64,000 bases of DNA from Oceanicaulis sp052055585. GTDB taxonomy: Bacteria > Pseudomonadota > Alphaproteobacteria > Caulobacterales > Maricaulaceae. The notes beneath the pieces were generated by a model that was given only the letters and a program-made list of their open reading frames with translations, searched no databases and had not been told where the DNA came from. The stretch covers positions 1,488,001-1,552,000 of the forward strand of contig NZ_CP170485.1 in the NCBI RefSeq assembly GCF_052055585.1, in the 5' to 3' direction. Of the stretch, positions 25,568 through 34,948 are shown piece by piece. How positions within the stretch are numbered: the first letter of the stretch is position 1; each line of letters begins with the position of its first letter. A program made the translations under genes and the position numbers.

Positions 25568-27355
25568 TCAGTCGGCCCTGGCCAGATCTTCCAGATGCAG
25601 CTCGGCCTTCCGCCCGTAGCGGTTATCCTCGGCGCGCAGCTTGCCCGCCACATGCCACAGACCGTCCGGACCATTCAGCAGCGCCTGCCCCATGGGCTGA
25701 TCGGCGCTTCTAAAGCTGATGCCGGTCAAACGACCACCGCCTGGCGATTCAAAGGTGAAGCGCACATGGTCCGTCCCCACGCGCTGGGCATAGGTGCGCC
25801 GCAGTGACGAAAAGGCGAATCGCGGCTCGGGATTGCCCATGCCATAGGGTTCAGCCGCCGAAAGGGCCTCGCAGAACTCGAACGACACCGCCGACGGGCT
25901 CACAACAGCATCCACAAAATAGGTGCGCGCCTCTTCGGCGCCCGCCCATTCGTCTTTCAGCCGCGCCGTAAGGAAGTCGGACAATTCGCCAATACGGCTC
26001 GCATCAATGGTCAGTCCGCACGCCATGGCGTGCCCGCCGCCCGCCACCAGCAGGCCCTCTTCCCGCGCCGCGGCGACCGCACCGCCCAGATTGACGCCCG
26101 TGCAGGAGCGCCCCGAGCCTTTACCCAGGCCCGTCTCTGGATCGGTGCCGATAACAATGGCGGGACGGTTGAAACGCTCCTTGATCCGGCCCGCGACAAT
26201 GCCGATCACGCCCGGATGCCAGTGTTCGCCCGACGCAATGAGGATCGGCGTGTCCTCAGCCAGCTCAAGGCCCTCGATCTGGGCCTGCGCCTGATCAAGC
26301 ACCTCGGTCTCGATGGCGCGCCTTTCGGCGTTCAGCGCATCCAGCGTCTGGGCGATATGGGCGGCCTCTTTGGGGTCCTGCGTCATCATCAGACGCGCGC
26401 CGAGATCAGATTGCCCCACACGCCCCCCGGCATTGATGCGCGGCCCCAGCAAGAAACCTGCATGATAGGGCGAGGCCGGACCCTGGACGCCTGCCGCGGC
26501 CGCCAGAGCAGCCATGCCGGGACGTGACCAGTGGCTCATCACCTTCAGGCCCTGGGCGACAATGGCGCGATTGACGCCGGTCAGGGAGACCACGTCGCAA
26601 ATCGTGCCAAGGGCGGCGAGATCGGCGAAGTCGAGCACATTGGGCTCAGCGCGATCCTTGAACGCCCCGCGCTTGCGCCCTTCCCGGTTCAACGCCGCCA
26701 GAAGAACGAACGTCACCCCCGCCGCCGCCAGATGACCGCAGCCGGATTCGTCGCCCGGCTGATTGGGATTGACCAGCGCGTCAGCGGGCGGAATCTCGCC
26801 ATCCATGAGGTGGTGATCGATCACCACAACGGGCAGACCCATATCGTGCGCCGCCGTGAGCGGGCCGACCGAGGCCGCGCCGCAATCAAGTGTGATGACC
26901 AGACGTGCGCCCTGATCCTTGAGGTGTTTGAGCGCCGGGGCGTTCGGGCCATAGCCCTCCTCGATCCGGTCGGGCACATAGATGATGGGTTCTGCGCCAA
27001 GCGCCCGCATCCAACCCCCCAGTTGGGCGGCGGAAGTGGCCCCGTCCACGTCATAATCGGCAAAGAGCGCGATCCGGTCGCCCGCTTCCAAGGCGTCCCA
27101 GATCCGGCGCGCGGCCTCGTCCATGCCCTTCAGCGTGGAGGGATCGGGGAAGCTGTCGCGCAGTCTGGGCGCCAGAAAGCCCGACGCGTCATCCGCGGTC
27201 AGCCCCCGCGCCGCCATCAGACGCGACAAGGCGTCTGTCGCGCCCGTAGCCCGGCAGATCGCCTGAACCGTTGCGTCGTCAGCTGATTTCAGCCGCCAGC
27301 TGCGTCCGCCCAGGGATTGGCGGACGCCGAAAAGCGGCTCGTCGATCGCGCTCAA
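25568..27355 (-). CDS. recJ: Single-stranded-DNA-specific exonuclease RecJ
   Basis: RecJ degrades ssDNA 5' to 3' in RecF-pathway recombination, mismatch and base-excision repair. The 595 residues show the DHH-family motifs: 'FADYDVDGATSAAQL' (motif I, near residue 98), 'VIDHHLMDGEIPPADALVNP' (DHH) and the DHHA1 region with 'SGEHWHPGVIGIVAGR' and 'GGGHAMACGLTI'. The start is a TTG at 27355 overlapping the glpX stop (TTGA), the only start compatible with the conserved N-terminus. It is the second gene of a glpX-recJ unit. Confidence 0.95.
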   Translation of the reverse strand: MSAIDEPLFGVRQSLGGRSWRLKSADDATVQAICRATGATDALSRLMAARGLTADDASGFLAPRLRDSFPDPSTLKGMDEAARRIWDALEAGDRIALFADYDVDGATSAAQLGGWMRALGAEPIIYVPDRIEEGYGPNAPALKHLKDQGARLVITLDCGAASVGPLTAAHDMGLPVVVIDHHLMDGEIPPADALVNPNQPGDESGCGHLAAAGVTFVLLAALNREGRKRGAFKDRAEPNVLDFADLAALGTICDVVSLTGVNRAIVAQGLKVMSHWSRPGMAALAAAAGVQGPASPYHAGFLLGPRINAGGRVGQSDLGARLMMTQDPKEAAHIAQTLDALNAERRAIETEVLDQAQAQIEGLELAEDTPILIASGEHWHPGVIGIVAGRIKERFNRPAIVIGTDPETGLGKGSGRSCTGVNLGGAVAAAREEGLLVAGGGHAMACGLTIDASRIGELSDFLTARLKDEWAGAEEARTYFVDAVVSPSAVSFEFCEALSAAEPYGMGNPEPRFAFSSLRRTYAQRVGTDHVRFTFESPGGGRLTGISFRSADQPMGQALLNGPDGLWHVAGKLRAEDNRYGRKAELHLEDLARAD

Positions 27356-28311
27356 GACGCGTGCGGGCGCCGGGTGGTGATGATGCGGCGCAGGCCAGAA
27401 GCGGACGAGAAGACCAGAGACTGGGTTTCCACATAGCCCGGACCGAAAGTGACGCCGGACACCATGTCGCCATTGGTGACGCCGGTGGCGATGAACAGGC
27501 AGTCCTGGGAGGCCAGCTCGGTCAGGGAGTATTTGCGGTCAAGATCGGCAATGCCCACGCGCTTGGCGCGTTCACGCTCGTCATCGGTGCGGAAGTGCAG
27601 ACGGCCCTGCATCTGACCGCCCAGGCAACGCAGCGCAGACGCGCTCAGCACGCCTTCAGGCGCGCCGCCACGACCAATATAGATATCGGCTTCGCCATCC
27701 GGGTCGGCGGCGTTGATGCAGCCGGCCACATCGCCATCTGTGATGAAGTTCACGCGCGCGCCTGTCGAGCGGATCGATTCGATGATCGCCTCATGGCGCT
27801 CACGGTCGAGCACGCAGGCGGTCATGTCGGACGGGGCGACGCCCTTGGCTTTCGCCATCGCCTTGATGTTGTCGGCCGGGCTGGCGTCCAGATCGATGAC
27901 GCCTTCAGGATAGCCCGCGCCAATGGCGATCTTGTCCATATAGGTGTCCGGCGCATGCAGCAGGCCGCCACGCGGCGCGAGCGACAGAACGGCCAGCGCA
28001 TTCGCCATGCCCTTGGCGGTCAGGCTCGTGCCTTCCAGCGGGTCGAGCGCAATGTCGATCTCCGGGCCTTCGCCGGTGCCCACTTCCTCGCCGATATAGA
28101 GCATCGGCGCTTCGTCGCGCTCGCCCTCGCCGATCACGATGCGGCCTTTCATCGGGGTGGCGTTGAGCCCGGTGCGCATGGCGTCCACGGCGGCCTGGTC
28201 AGCGGCGATCTTGTCGCCCCGGCCCACAAGGGCGGAAGCGGCGATGGCGGCTTTCTCGGCGGCGTTCAGCGCATCAGTGACAAGGCGATCGAGGGCGAAA
28301 CCGTCGGACAT
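27352..28311 (-). CDS. glpX: Class II fructose-1,6-bisphosphatase
   Basis: A Li-sensitive-phosphatase-fold enzyme (319 residues) hydrolysing fructose 1,6-bisphosphate in gluconeogenesis. The signature 'DPLEGTSLTAKGMANAL', metal-binding 'VIGEGERDEAPMLYIGE' and 'YIGRGGAPEGVLSA' are present. ATG 28311 follows GGAAG with 8-base spacing; the frame is open a few codons further to a TTG. It overlaps recJ by 4 bases. Some family members also act on sedoheptulose 1,7-bisphosphate. Confidence 0.95.
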   Translation of the reverse strand: MSDGFALDRLVTDALNAAEKAAIAASALVGRGDKIAADQAAVDAMRTGLNATPMKGRIVIGEGERDEAPMLYIGEEVGTGEGPEIDIALDPLEGTSLTAKGMANALAVLSLAPRGGLLHAPDTYMDKIAIGAGYPEGVIDLDASPADNIKAMAKAKGVAPSDMTACVLDRERHEAIIESIRSTGARVNFITDGDVAGCINAADPDGEADIYIGRGGAPEGVLSASALRCLGGQMQGRLHFRTDDERERAKRVGIADLDRKYSLTELASQDCLFIATGVTNGDMVSGVTFGPGYVETQSLVFSSASGLRRIITTRRPHAS

Positions 28312-28350
28312 TGGGCGTCTTCCTTCAGGCAATCAGGATAAAAGCAGATC

Positions 28351-28656
28351 TTATTGGGGCAGTTGTGTGCGTTCGCGCTGTTCAGCCGCGTAACGCTCGG
28401 ATTGAGGGTCAGGTCCACGCAGGGCGTCACCTGCATCGAGCACATCACGTCCAGCTTCAACCACTTCGGCTTCCTGCGCGCTCAGGGCCTCACGCTCGTC
28501 AGCGGACAGGCGCAGGGTCTGTACATACACGGGAGCGTCTTGCGGCGGCTGCGCGGCCAGAGCATCGTCAGTCCAGCGCGGATCCTGATGCGCCGGCGCC
28601 ATCATGCAGCCCGCCATCAGAAGCGGCGTCATGAGCAGAAATGTTTTTTGCAGCAT
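28351..28656 (-). CDS. Small lipoprotein, unknown function
   Basis: A 101-residue product from ATG 28656 with GGAAGG upstream. The N-terminus 'MLQKTFLLMTPLLMAGC' is a lipoprotein signal with Cys at about residue 17. The rest is short, charged and helical ('RLSADEREALSAQEAEVVEAG'), with no recognised domain. It is divergent from phaC (97 bases between start codons) and in line with the glpX-recJ unit, 39 bases before glpX. No function can be proposed. Confidence 0.7.
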   Translation of the reverse strand: MLQKTFLLMTPLLMAGCMMAPAHQDPRWTDDALAAQPPQDAPVYVQTLRLSADEREALSAQEAEVVEAGRDVLDAGDALRGPDPQSERYAAEQRERTQLPQ

Positions 28657-28752
28657 CTTGGCCTTCCAGCGACCTACTGACCGTTGGACGCGGTCGAGGC
28701 TTTCTATACGCTTTGTCCCGTGGCTGTCACCCACTGTAAGGAGTCCGGGCGA

Positions 28753-30798
28753 ATGACAACGCGCAAATCTTCTTCCTCGTCCTCTGACGGTTCGGCGTCC
28801 GAACCGGAGACGAACGCGACTCCGAAACCCCGCAAACGCAAACCCGCCGCCAAACCGGCGGCGAAGGCGAAAGCGACCCCGCGCAAATCCACCGCCAAAA
28901 AGCCCGCGGCCAAACCAAAGCTTGCGGCAAAGGACTCAGCCCCGCCCAACTCAGAGCCACAGAACAGCGCCCCGCCGACAGACAGCGCCGCCGATCCGTT
29001 CCTGGGCACGCTGTCGGAGGAGAATCTGCATCATCTCGAAGAGATGTCGCGCCGGGTTCTGCAAGCCTCGATCAAGGGGCAAAAGCTGATGAGTGACGCC
29101 CTCAAGCGGTCGCTCGAAGGCGATCCCCGCATGGCGATGCAGGTCGATCCGATGCACGCCAATCCTGAAATGCTGCAGGCCTGGGAGCATATCCTGTCCG
29201 ATCCCGAGCTGATCATGCAGGCCCAGGCTGATCTGTATGCGGGCTATCTTGATGTGTGGGCCAACGCGACCCGCCGCCTGATGAGCGGGGAAACGACCCA
29301 ACCCGTCATTGAGCCCGACCCGTCCGACAAGCGCTGGAAGTCTCACGCCTGGACCGATCATCCGCTGTTTGACGCCATGAAGCAGTCCTACCTCTTGAAC
29401 CAGCGCTTCATGATGGGGCTGGTGGATGGCGTCAAAGGCGTGGATGAGCCCACCAAGCGCAAGGTTCACTTCCTGACCCAGCAGATGGTGGACGCCCTCG
29501 CCCCGACCAATTTCGCACTCACCAATCCCGAAGTGCTCGAAGAGACCTTCAAGACCCGCGGGGAGAACCTGACACGCGGCCTGATGCGTCTTGTGGAGGA
29601 CCTCGAACGCGGTGATGGCCGGCTGGCGCTCAGCCAGACCGACATGTCCGGTTTTGAAGTGGGCAAGGACATCGCCACCACGCCCGGCGAAGTGGTCTAT
29701 CGCAACCGGGTGATGGAGCTGATCCAGTACGCCCCGGCGACCGAACAGGTGCGCAAGCGGCCGCTGCTCATCGCGCCGCCCTGGATCAACAAATTCTACA
29801 TTCTCGATTTGCGGCCGCAGGGCTCGATGATCCGCTGGCTGACCGAACAGGGCTTCACGGTCTTCCTGATTTCCTGGGTCAATCCGGACGCCTCGCTGAA
29901 AGACGCCACCTTCGAGGATTATATCCGCGAAGGCCTCTATGAGGCGCTGGACGTCGTGACCGAGATCACCGGCGAGCATCAGGTCGATACGGTAGGCTAT
30001 TGCATTGGCGGCACCATGCTCGGTTCGGCTCTGGCGCTGATGGCGGCGGAAGGCGATGACCGCATCGCCTCGGCGACCTTCTTCGCCGCCCAGCACGACT
30101 TCAAGCTCGCGGGCGATCTTCTGGTCTTCGTGGATGAGGAATGGATCGGCGAGATTTCACGTCTGATGGACGCACAGGGCGGCGTTCTGGACGGACGCAG
30201 CATGGCCGACACGTTCAACATGCTGCGCTCGAACGATCTGGTCTGGTCCTTCGTGATCAAGAACTATCTGCTCGGCAAACAGCCTCAGGCCTTTGATCTT
30301 CTGTACTGGAACGCCGACCAGACCCGGATGCCGAAAACGCTGCACCTGTTCTATCTGAACGCCTTCTACCGCAAGAACCTGCTGGCCGAAGGCAAGATGG
30401 AGCTGGGCGGGCATGTGCTCGACATGAAGGATGTGACCATCCCGATCTTCATGCAGGCCAGTCAGATGGACCATATCGCCCCGGCCGACAGCGTTTACCG
30501 CTCCGCGCGCCTGTTCGGCGGTCCGGTGGAATACATGATGGCCGGGTCCGGTCATATCGCCGGGGTGGTGAACCATCCCGACGCAAAGAAATACCAGCAC
30601 TGGACCAATAGCGCCCTGCCCGAAACCCGGAGCGCCTGGATGAAAGACGCCGCCGAACATCCCGGCTCCTGGTGGCCGCACTGGCGCGACTGGCTGATGG
30701 CGATGAGCGACGAGACGGTCCCGGCGCGCGAGCCGGGCGGCGGTGTTCGCAAACCGCTCTGCCCGGCCCCGGGGGAGTATGTGAAGGTGCGCAGCTAG
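28753..30798 (+). CDS. phaC: Class I poly(3-hydroxyalkanoate) synthase with histone-like N-terminal tail
   Basis: PhaC polymerises 3-hydroxyacyl-CoA into PHA granules. The protein is 681 residues, longer than the usual 560-600, because of an N-terminal extension of about 80 residues: a Ser/Thr-rich start, then a Lys/Ala/Pro stretch (residues 24-60, 'KPAAKPAAKAK') and an acidic/Pro linker. The catalytic domain has 'PPWINKFYILDL', the lipase-like box with Cys417 in 'GYCIGGTM', Asp573 ('DHIAP') and His601 ('GSGHIAGV'). ATG 28753 follows AAGGAG with 9-base spacing. The basic tail resembles the C-termini of histone H1-like proteins and of PhaF-type phasins, suggesting nucleic acid or nucleoid contact (inference). 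No phaA/B/R/Z neighbours. The 3' end overlaps a convergent methyltransferase. Confidence 0.95.
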   Translation: MTTRKSSSSSSDGSASEPETNATPKPRKRKPAAKPAAKAKATPRKSTAKKPAAKPKLAAKDSAPPNSEPQNSAPPTDSAADPFLGTLSEENLHHLEEMSRRVLQASIKGQKLMSDALKRSLEGDPRMAMQVDPMHANPEMLQAWEHILSDPELIMQAQADLYAGYLDVWANATRRLMSGETTQPVIEPDPSDKRWKSHAWTDHPLFDAMKQSYLLNQRFMMGLVDGVKGVDEPTKRKVHFLTQQMVDALAPTNFALTNPEVLEETFKTRGENLTRGLMRLVEDLERGDGRLALSQTDMSGFEVGKDIATTPGEVVYRNRVMELIQYAPATEQVRKRPLLIAPPWINKFYILDLRPQGSMIRWLTEQGFTVFLISWVNPDASLKDATFEDYIREGLYEALDVVTEITGEHQVDTVGYCIGGTMLGSALALMAAEGDDRIASATFFAAQHDFKLAGDLLVFVDEEWIGEISRLMDAQGGVLDGRSMADTFNMLRSNDLVWSFVIKNYLLGKQPQAFDLLYWNADQTRMPKTLHLFYLNAFYRKNLLAEGKMELGGHVLDMKDVTIPIFMQASQMDHIAPADSVYRSARLFGGPVEYMMAGSGHIAGVVNHPDAKKYQHWTNSALPETRSAWMKDAAEHPGSWWPHWRDWLMAMSDETVPAREPGGGVRKPLCPAPGEYVKVRS

Positions 30799-31421
30799 GC
30801 GTTGCGCTTGCGCGAGATCAGGAAGGCGACCGGCGATTTTGCGGGGCGGAAGCGGTATTCGGTTTCAAACCCGCAGGCCTGCAGCTCCTCGACCAGCCGG
30901 GCCTCCTTGAATATCTGAAAATCCGGCCAGGCCTTGAACAGGCGCATGACCGGCTTGATCAGCCCGATGAACGCCATGGAATCGCCCAGACACGCCGTAC
31001 TGGTGATGAAGACGCCGCCGGGTTTCAGAAGATCATGGCTGATGCGCATCGCTGCCTGCCGATCCGGCACCAGATGCAGGACATTCAGCGCCAGAACCAC
31101 GTCAAAGCTCCCGTCAGGCTCCGCCAGGTCCGCCACGTCGCAGGCTGTAAAATGGACGTTCCCGACGCCCGCCTCTGCGGCGCGCTCCTTGCCGATGCGG
31201 ATCATCTCGTCTGACAGATCGGTCGCGACGATCTCGCGCACATGGGGCGCGTGCAGAAGGGCGGTCGATCCGGTGCCGCAGCCATATTCCAGAACCCGGC
31301 TGTCCGGGGTGAAATGCTCGCGCGTCTTTTCCAGCTTGTGCTCATAGCTCGCCTGATCGGCGATGGGGTCTTGCGCATATTTGCGCGCAATACGATCCCA
31401 GAAGGCTTTGTCTTGCGACAT
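30795..31421 (-). CDS. Class I SAM-dependent methyltransferase
   Basis: A 208-residue methyltransferase with SAM-binding motif I 'VLEYGCGTGSTALLHAP', motif II 'IVATDLSDEMI' and post-motif 'LALNVLHLVPDR'. ATG 31421 starts the domain; the open frame upstream is non-homologous. The target is unknown: UbiE/small-molecule type is likely from the fold and the membrane-like C-terminal half ('MAFIGLIKPVMRLFK'). It is divergent from a LysR regulator (105 bases apart), the usual layout for a LysR-controlled gene, and its stop overlaps the end of phaC. Confidence 0.85.
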   Translation of the reverse strand: MSQDKAFWDRIARKYAQDPIADQASYEHKLEKTREHFTPDSRVLEYGCGTGSTALLHAPHVREIVATDLSDEMIRIGKERAAEAGVGNVHFTACDVADLAEPDGSFDVVLALNVLHLVPDRQAAMRISHDLLKPGGVFITSTACLGDSMAFIGLIKPVMRLFKAWPDFQIFKEARLVEELQACGFETEYRFRPAKSPVAFLISRKRNA

Positions 31422-31526
31422 GGATAAGGTCCTGACCGTCTTGTTGTCTTTTTTATTTATGATCGATACCCCTGCCCCGCCTCTTTGAATATTGTTGAAA
31501 TACGCGCATCTGATATACGCAAATGC

Positions 31527-32432
31527 ATGAAATGGTCTGCGCTCGATCTCGACTGGAATCAGGTTCGCGCCTTCCTCGCCACCGCGCAGGAAGGCTCGTT
31601 CTCGGCGGCGTCTCGGGCTCTGGGGCAAACCCAACCCACCTTGTCACGCCAGGTCAGCGCTCTGGAAACCACGCTGGGCGTCACCCTGTTTGAACGCGGC
31701 ACCCGCACCATGTCGTTGACCGAAGCCGGAGAGGCCCTGCTCGCCCCTGCGAAAGTCATGCTCGACGGCGCGCTTGATCTGTCGCTGGCAGCTGAGGGGC
31801 GCTCCACCTCCATGCAGGGCAAGGTGACGATCACCGCGACCAGCCTGTTCGCCATGAGCTATCTGCCGCCCGTGATCGAGGAATTGCGGAACACAGCGCC
31901 CGAGCTGACTTTGGAGGTTATCGCCTCCAACACCTTGCAAGATCTCAGACGACGCGAGGCGGATATCGCGATCCGGCATGTCCGCCCCTCTGACGATGAT
32001 CTCATCGGCAAACTGATCGGCGAGCATACGGCGAGCCTGTACGCATCACTGGCCTATGTCGCTCGCAAGGGCGCGCCTTCGACGCCTGACGATATCGGCT
32101 CCCATGACTTTCTGGGCTTTGAGGATATCGACCAGGCCCTTGAATTCTACCATCAGATTGGCCTGAAACTGACGCGGGATCAGGTGCGAGTCTTCAGCGG
32201 CTATGGCGAGGTTCTGGTGGCGCTGGTGCGTCAGGGGCTGGGCCTGTGCATCCTGCCCGATGGCGAGTTCTGCGACGGGCTGGAGCCGGTCTTGCCTGAC
32301 GCGGTCCGTATCGACTTCCCGGTCTGGCTGGTCACCCATCGCGAGCTACAGACCAATCCGCGCATCCGTCTGGTCTTTGATGCTCTGGCCCGATCGCTGA
32401 AGAACCAGATGACTGAGAAGACAGTGTCATAA
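31527..32432 (+). CDS. LysR family transcriptional regulator
   Basis: A 301-residue regulator with an N-terminal winged helix-turn-helix ('QEGSFSAASRALGQTQPTLS' then 'RQVSALETTLGVTLFERG') and a C-terminal effector domain beginning 'GKVTITATSLFAMSYLPPVI'. Two close ATGs exist (31523 is out of frame, 31527 chosen). The adjacent divergent methyltransferase is the likely target. The intergenic region (31422-31526) contains ATACGC twice, about 15 bases apart, a possible half-site pair. Effector unknown. Confidence 0.9.
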   Translation: MKWSALDLDWNQVRAFLATAQEGSFSAASRALGQTQPTLSRQVSALETTLGVTLFERGTRTMSLTEAGEALLAPAKVMLDGALDLSLAAEGRSTSMQGKVTITATSLFAMSYLPPVIEELRNTAPELTLEVIASNTLQDLRRREADIAIRHVRPSDDDLIGKLIGEHTASLYASLAYVARKGAPSTPDDIGSHDFLGFEDIDQALEFYHQIGLKLTRDQVRVFSGYGEVLVALVRQGLGLCILPDGEFCDGLEPVLPDAVRIDFPVWLVTHRELQTNPRIRLVFDALARSLKNQMTEKTVS

Positions 32433-32485
32433 TTCCGTTCTAGGATGCGCCCGACGTTATTTAGTAACAAGCGCACGGATACGCC

Positions 32486-33913
32486 ATGACCCTCTCTCGT
32501 CGCCGCTTCCTGACCAACGCCGCCGCGATCAGCGCCGCCTTCAGCGCCCTGCCGCTTCTCAGTGCGCGCGCTCAGGCCCAGGGCGCAGGCTATATCAATC
32601 AGGTTGAAGGCTATGGCCCGCTTGAGGCGGACCCGAACGCCCTGTTCGATCTGCCCGCGGGCTTTGACTACGTCACCCTGTCTGAAACCGGCGAGCCCAT
32701 GGATGACGGGCTGATCGTGCCCGGCGACCATGACGGCATGGCCTGCTTCCCGGGTCTTGAGGACGGTCAGGTCATTCTGGTGCGCAACCATGAAATGTCC
32801 CCCGACCAGTTTGATGAATCCGCATACGGGCCTGAGGGCGAGCGCCTGTCCGCCATCGACGCCGGCAAGCTCTATGACCATGAAGATGGCGCGATGACCC
32901 ATCTGGGCGGCACGACGACCATCCATGTAGACCTCGCCACCCGCCGCGTTTTGCGCCAGTTCCTGTCGCTGGGCGGCACCGAGCGCAACTGCGCGGGCGG
33001 GCCGACGCCGTGGGGCAGCTGGATCACGTGCGAGGAAAGCCTGACCCAGGCGGGCGCCGGTTATGGCGCGCGTGATCATGGCTACGCCTTTGAAGTGCCT
33101 TCTCAGGCGACAGAGCTGGTGCGCGCCGAGCCCCTCACCGCCATGGGCCGGTTCAATCGCGAGGCTTGCGCCACCGATCCGCGCACCTCGATCGTCTATC
33201 AGACCGAGGATGCGCGCCCGTCCCTCATCACCCGCTTCATCCCGAACGTGCCCGGACAGCTTCACGAGGGCGGACGGCTGCAAGCGCTCAAGATTTCCGG
33301 CCAACCCGGTCTGAACACCAATAACTGGGACGCGAACGCCCAGACTGTCGCTGTGGGCGAAACCCTGAGTGTGGAATGGATCGACGTTGTGGACGGGCAT
33401 AACCCGGACAATGATCTGGCCAGCCGCATGGTGGATGCTGGCGCCGCCAATTTCACCCGCGGCGAAGGCATGTGGTTCGGCGACAATGAAGTCTTCTTCT
33501 GCTGCACCGATGGCGGGCCGGAGCATATCGGTCAGATCTGGCGCTATCGCCCCTCGCCTGTGGAAGGCCAGAACGGCGAAACGGCTCAGCCCGGCGAGCT
33601 GACCTTGCTGGTTCAGACCACTGACGAGCGCGTGTTGGAAAAATGCGACAACATCACCGTCGCCCCCTGGGGTGATCTTGTGGTGGTCGAGGATGGCGAT
33701 AACGAGCAATTCATTCGCGGCGTCACCCCCGATGGCCGCGTCTATACGATTGGCCGCAACGCCAATTCGGACGCCGAGGGCGAATACAGCGAAATCACCG
33801 GCCCCTGCTTCTCGCCGGACGGCTCCACCCTGTTCTTCAATGTACAAAACGGTCCCGGCCGCACCTTCGCCGTCAAGGGCCCGTGGGAGACGCGGTCTCT
33901 GGCGGACGCCTGA
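32486..33913 (+). CDS. PhoX family alkaline phosphatase (DUF839), Tat-exported
   Basis: A 475-residue secreted protein with a twin-arginine signal 'LSRRRFLTNAAAISAAFSAL'. The mature part shows PhoX family blocks: 'ILVRNHEMSPDQF', 'GGPTPWGSWITCEESLTQAG', 'EGMWFGDNEVFFCCTDGG' and 'EDGDNEQFIRGVTPDG', including acidic residues that bind the Ca/Fe cofactor. PhoX enzymes release phosphate from phosphomonoesters in the periplasm or medium and are common in marine bacteria. The gene appears monocistronic; no PHO-box-like repeat was recognised in the 53-base gap before it. Confidence 0.88.
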   Translation: MTLSRRRFLTNAAAISAAFSALPLLSARAQAQGAGYINQVEGYGPLEADPNALFDLPAGFDYVTLSETGEPMDDGLIVPGDHDGMACFPGLEDGQVILVRNHEMSPDQFDESAYGPEGERLSAIDAGKLYDHEDGAMTHLGGTTTIHVDLATRRVLRQFLSLGGTERNCAGGPTPWGSWITCEESLTQAGAGYGARDHGYAFEVPSQATELVRAEPLTAMGRFNREACATDPRTSIVYQTEDARPSLITRFIPNVPGQLHEGGRLQALKISGQPGLNTNNWDANAQTVAVGETLSVEWIDVVDGHNPDNDLASRMVDAGAANFTRGEGMWFGDNEVFFCCTDGGPEHIGQIWRYRPSPVEGQNGETAQPGELTLLVQTTDERVLEKCDNITVAPWGDLVVVEDGDNEQFIRGVTPDGRVYTIGRNANSDAEGEYSEITGPCFSPDGSTLFFNVQNGPGRTFAVKGPWETRSLADA

Positions 33914-33988
33914 TCGGCACGACATATCCGAACGGGACATTGGTCAAACGCGCGGCGCTGTCAGGGCGTCGCCCGTTCTCTTGTCGCC

Positions 33989-34819
33989 TCAGTAAAGCGT
34001 GATGCGGTGCAGCTCGCGGCGATAGCCTTCATAACCGCCGGTGGCCTTGTGAACGACGCTGCGATTGTCCCACATCACCAGCATGTCCTTTTGCCATGTC
34101 TGGGCGAAGACAAACTCAGGTCTCGATTGCCAGTCATTAAGCTCCAGGATCAGCTCCAGCGCTTTCTGGTCGTCCACGCCCTCAAACCCGATCAGATAGC
34201 CAATGCCGCTCAAGAACCCGCGTCGTCCGGTCTCGGGATGGGCCGGCGCGAGCGGATGCGTGAACCGCACATGTTCGGCCTCGGCCGAGGGTCGGATATC
34301 CATCGCGCCGTTCTTGCTGACATCGCCATAAGCGCCCTTGAGCGAATAGCCCATCACCGGGGAATGGATCGCCTGTAAAACTGCAAACCGGGCGCGCATC
34401 TCATCAGGCATGGCCTCAAATGACAGATGCTGGTTGGAAAACAGCGTGTCGCCGCCATGGGGTGGGATATCGAGGCTGTAGAGCACCGTGCCCTTGGGCG
34501 GATGCTCCAGAAAGCTCCAGTCCGAATGCCAGTGCTCGGCGAAGATCGGATTGGTCTCGTCCGCCTCACGTTTGACCGCCGCGATGTGCGTGCGACCCGG
34601 AATGGGATTGAAATACGGATCATCGCCAAACCGGCCGAACTGCAGGGAGAACGCTTCCAGCTGGTCGTCATCGAGCTTCTGGTCAGGAAAGGCGAGCACA
34701 TGATGCTCCAGCCAGGCGGCGTGAATGTCGGCGATCTCGCTGTCTGACAGCGGCTTTGACAGGTCTGCGCCGCGCACGTCTGCGCCACACGGCCCGCCGC
34801 TGGGCGTCACCTCGATCAT
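33989..34819 (-). CDS. TauD/TfdA family Fe(II)/2-oxoglutarate dioxygenase
   Basis: A 276-residue dioxygenase with the facial triad visible as 'HWHSDWSF' (HxD, near residue 97-99) and the distal His in 'NRSVVHKATGGYEGYRRELHR', where the following Arg binds 2-oxoglutarate. The N-terminal 'GADVRGADLSKPL' and 'AWLEHHVLAFPDQ' are typical. Family members oxidise taurine, alkyl sulphates, chlorophenoxy acids or other small acids; the substrate here is not determinable and no sulphonate transporter is adjacent. Monocistronic. Confidence 0.88.
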   Translation of the reverse strand: MIEVTPSGGPCGADVRGADLSKPLSDSEIADIHAAWLEHHVLAFPDQKLDDDQLEAFSLQFGRFGDDPYFNPIPGRTHIAAVKREADETNPIFAEHWHSDWSFLEHPPKGTVLYSLDIPPHGGDTLFSNQHLSFEAMPDEMRARFAVLQAIHSPVMGYSLKGAYGDVSKNGAMDIRPSAEAEHVRFTHPLAPAHPETGRRGFLSGIGYLIGFEGVDDQKALELILELNDWQSRPEFVFAQTWQKDMLVMWDNRSVVHKATGGYEGYRRELHRITLY

Positions 34820-34892
34820 GATCGTCTCCTCCCTTTTGTGTTTTGGGAGATCAGAGCATGAGCCCCCTCGTCAGGGAAGCGTCAGGACAACG

Positions 34893-34924
34893 AAAAAGGG
34901 CGGCTCGAATGAGCCGCCCTTTGA
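34893..34924 (-). terminator. Rho-independent terminator of the rplM-rpsI operon
   Basis: A perfect 12-bp stem (AAAGGGCGGCTC / GAGCCGCCCTTT) with a GAAT loop, followed on the minus strand by a T-run, lies 25 bases after the rpsI stop. Confidence 0.92.
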
Positions 34925-34948
34925 CGTAATCGGATCGGAAAGATCGTC

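Noticed and set aside
28951..30096. Minus-strand frame of about 380 codons
   Set aside because: Shadow of phaC; no recognisable domain and no ribosome-binding site.
32231..33940. Long minus-strand open frame opposite phoX and the LysR 3' end
   Set aside because: Fully antisense to a Tat-exported phosphatase with clear motifs; composition is that of a mirror frame.
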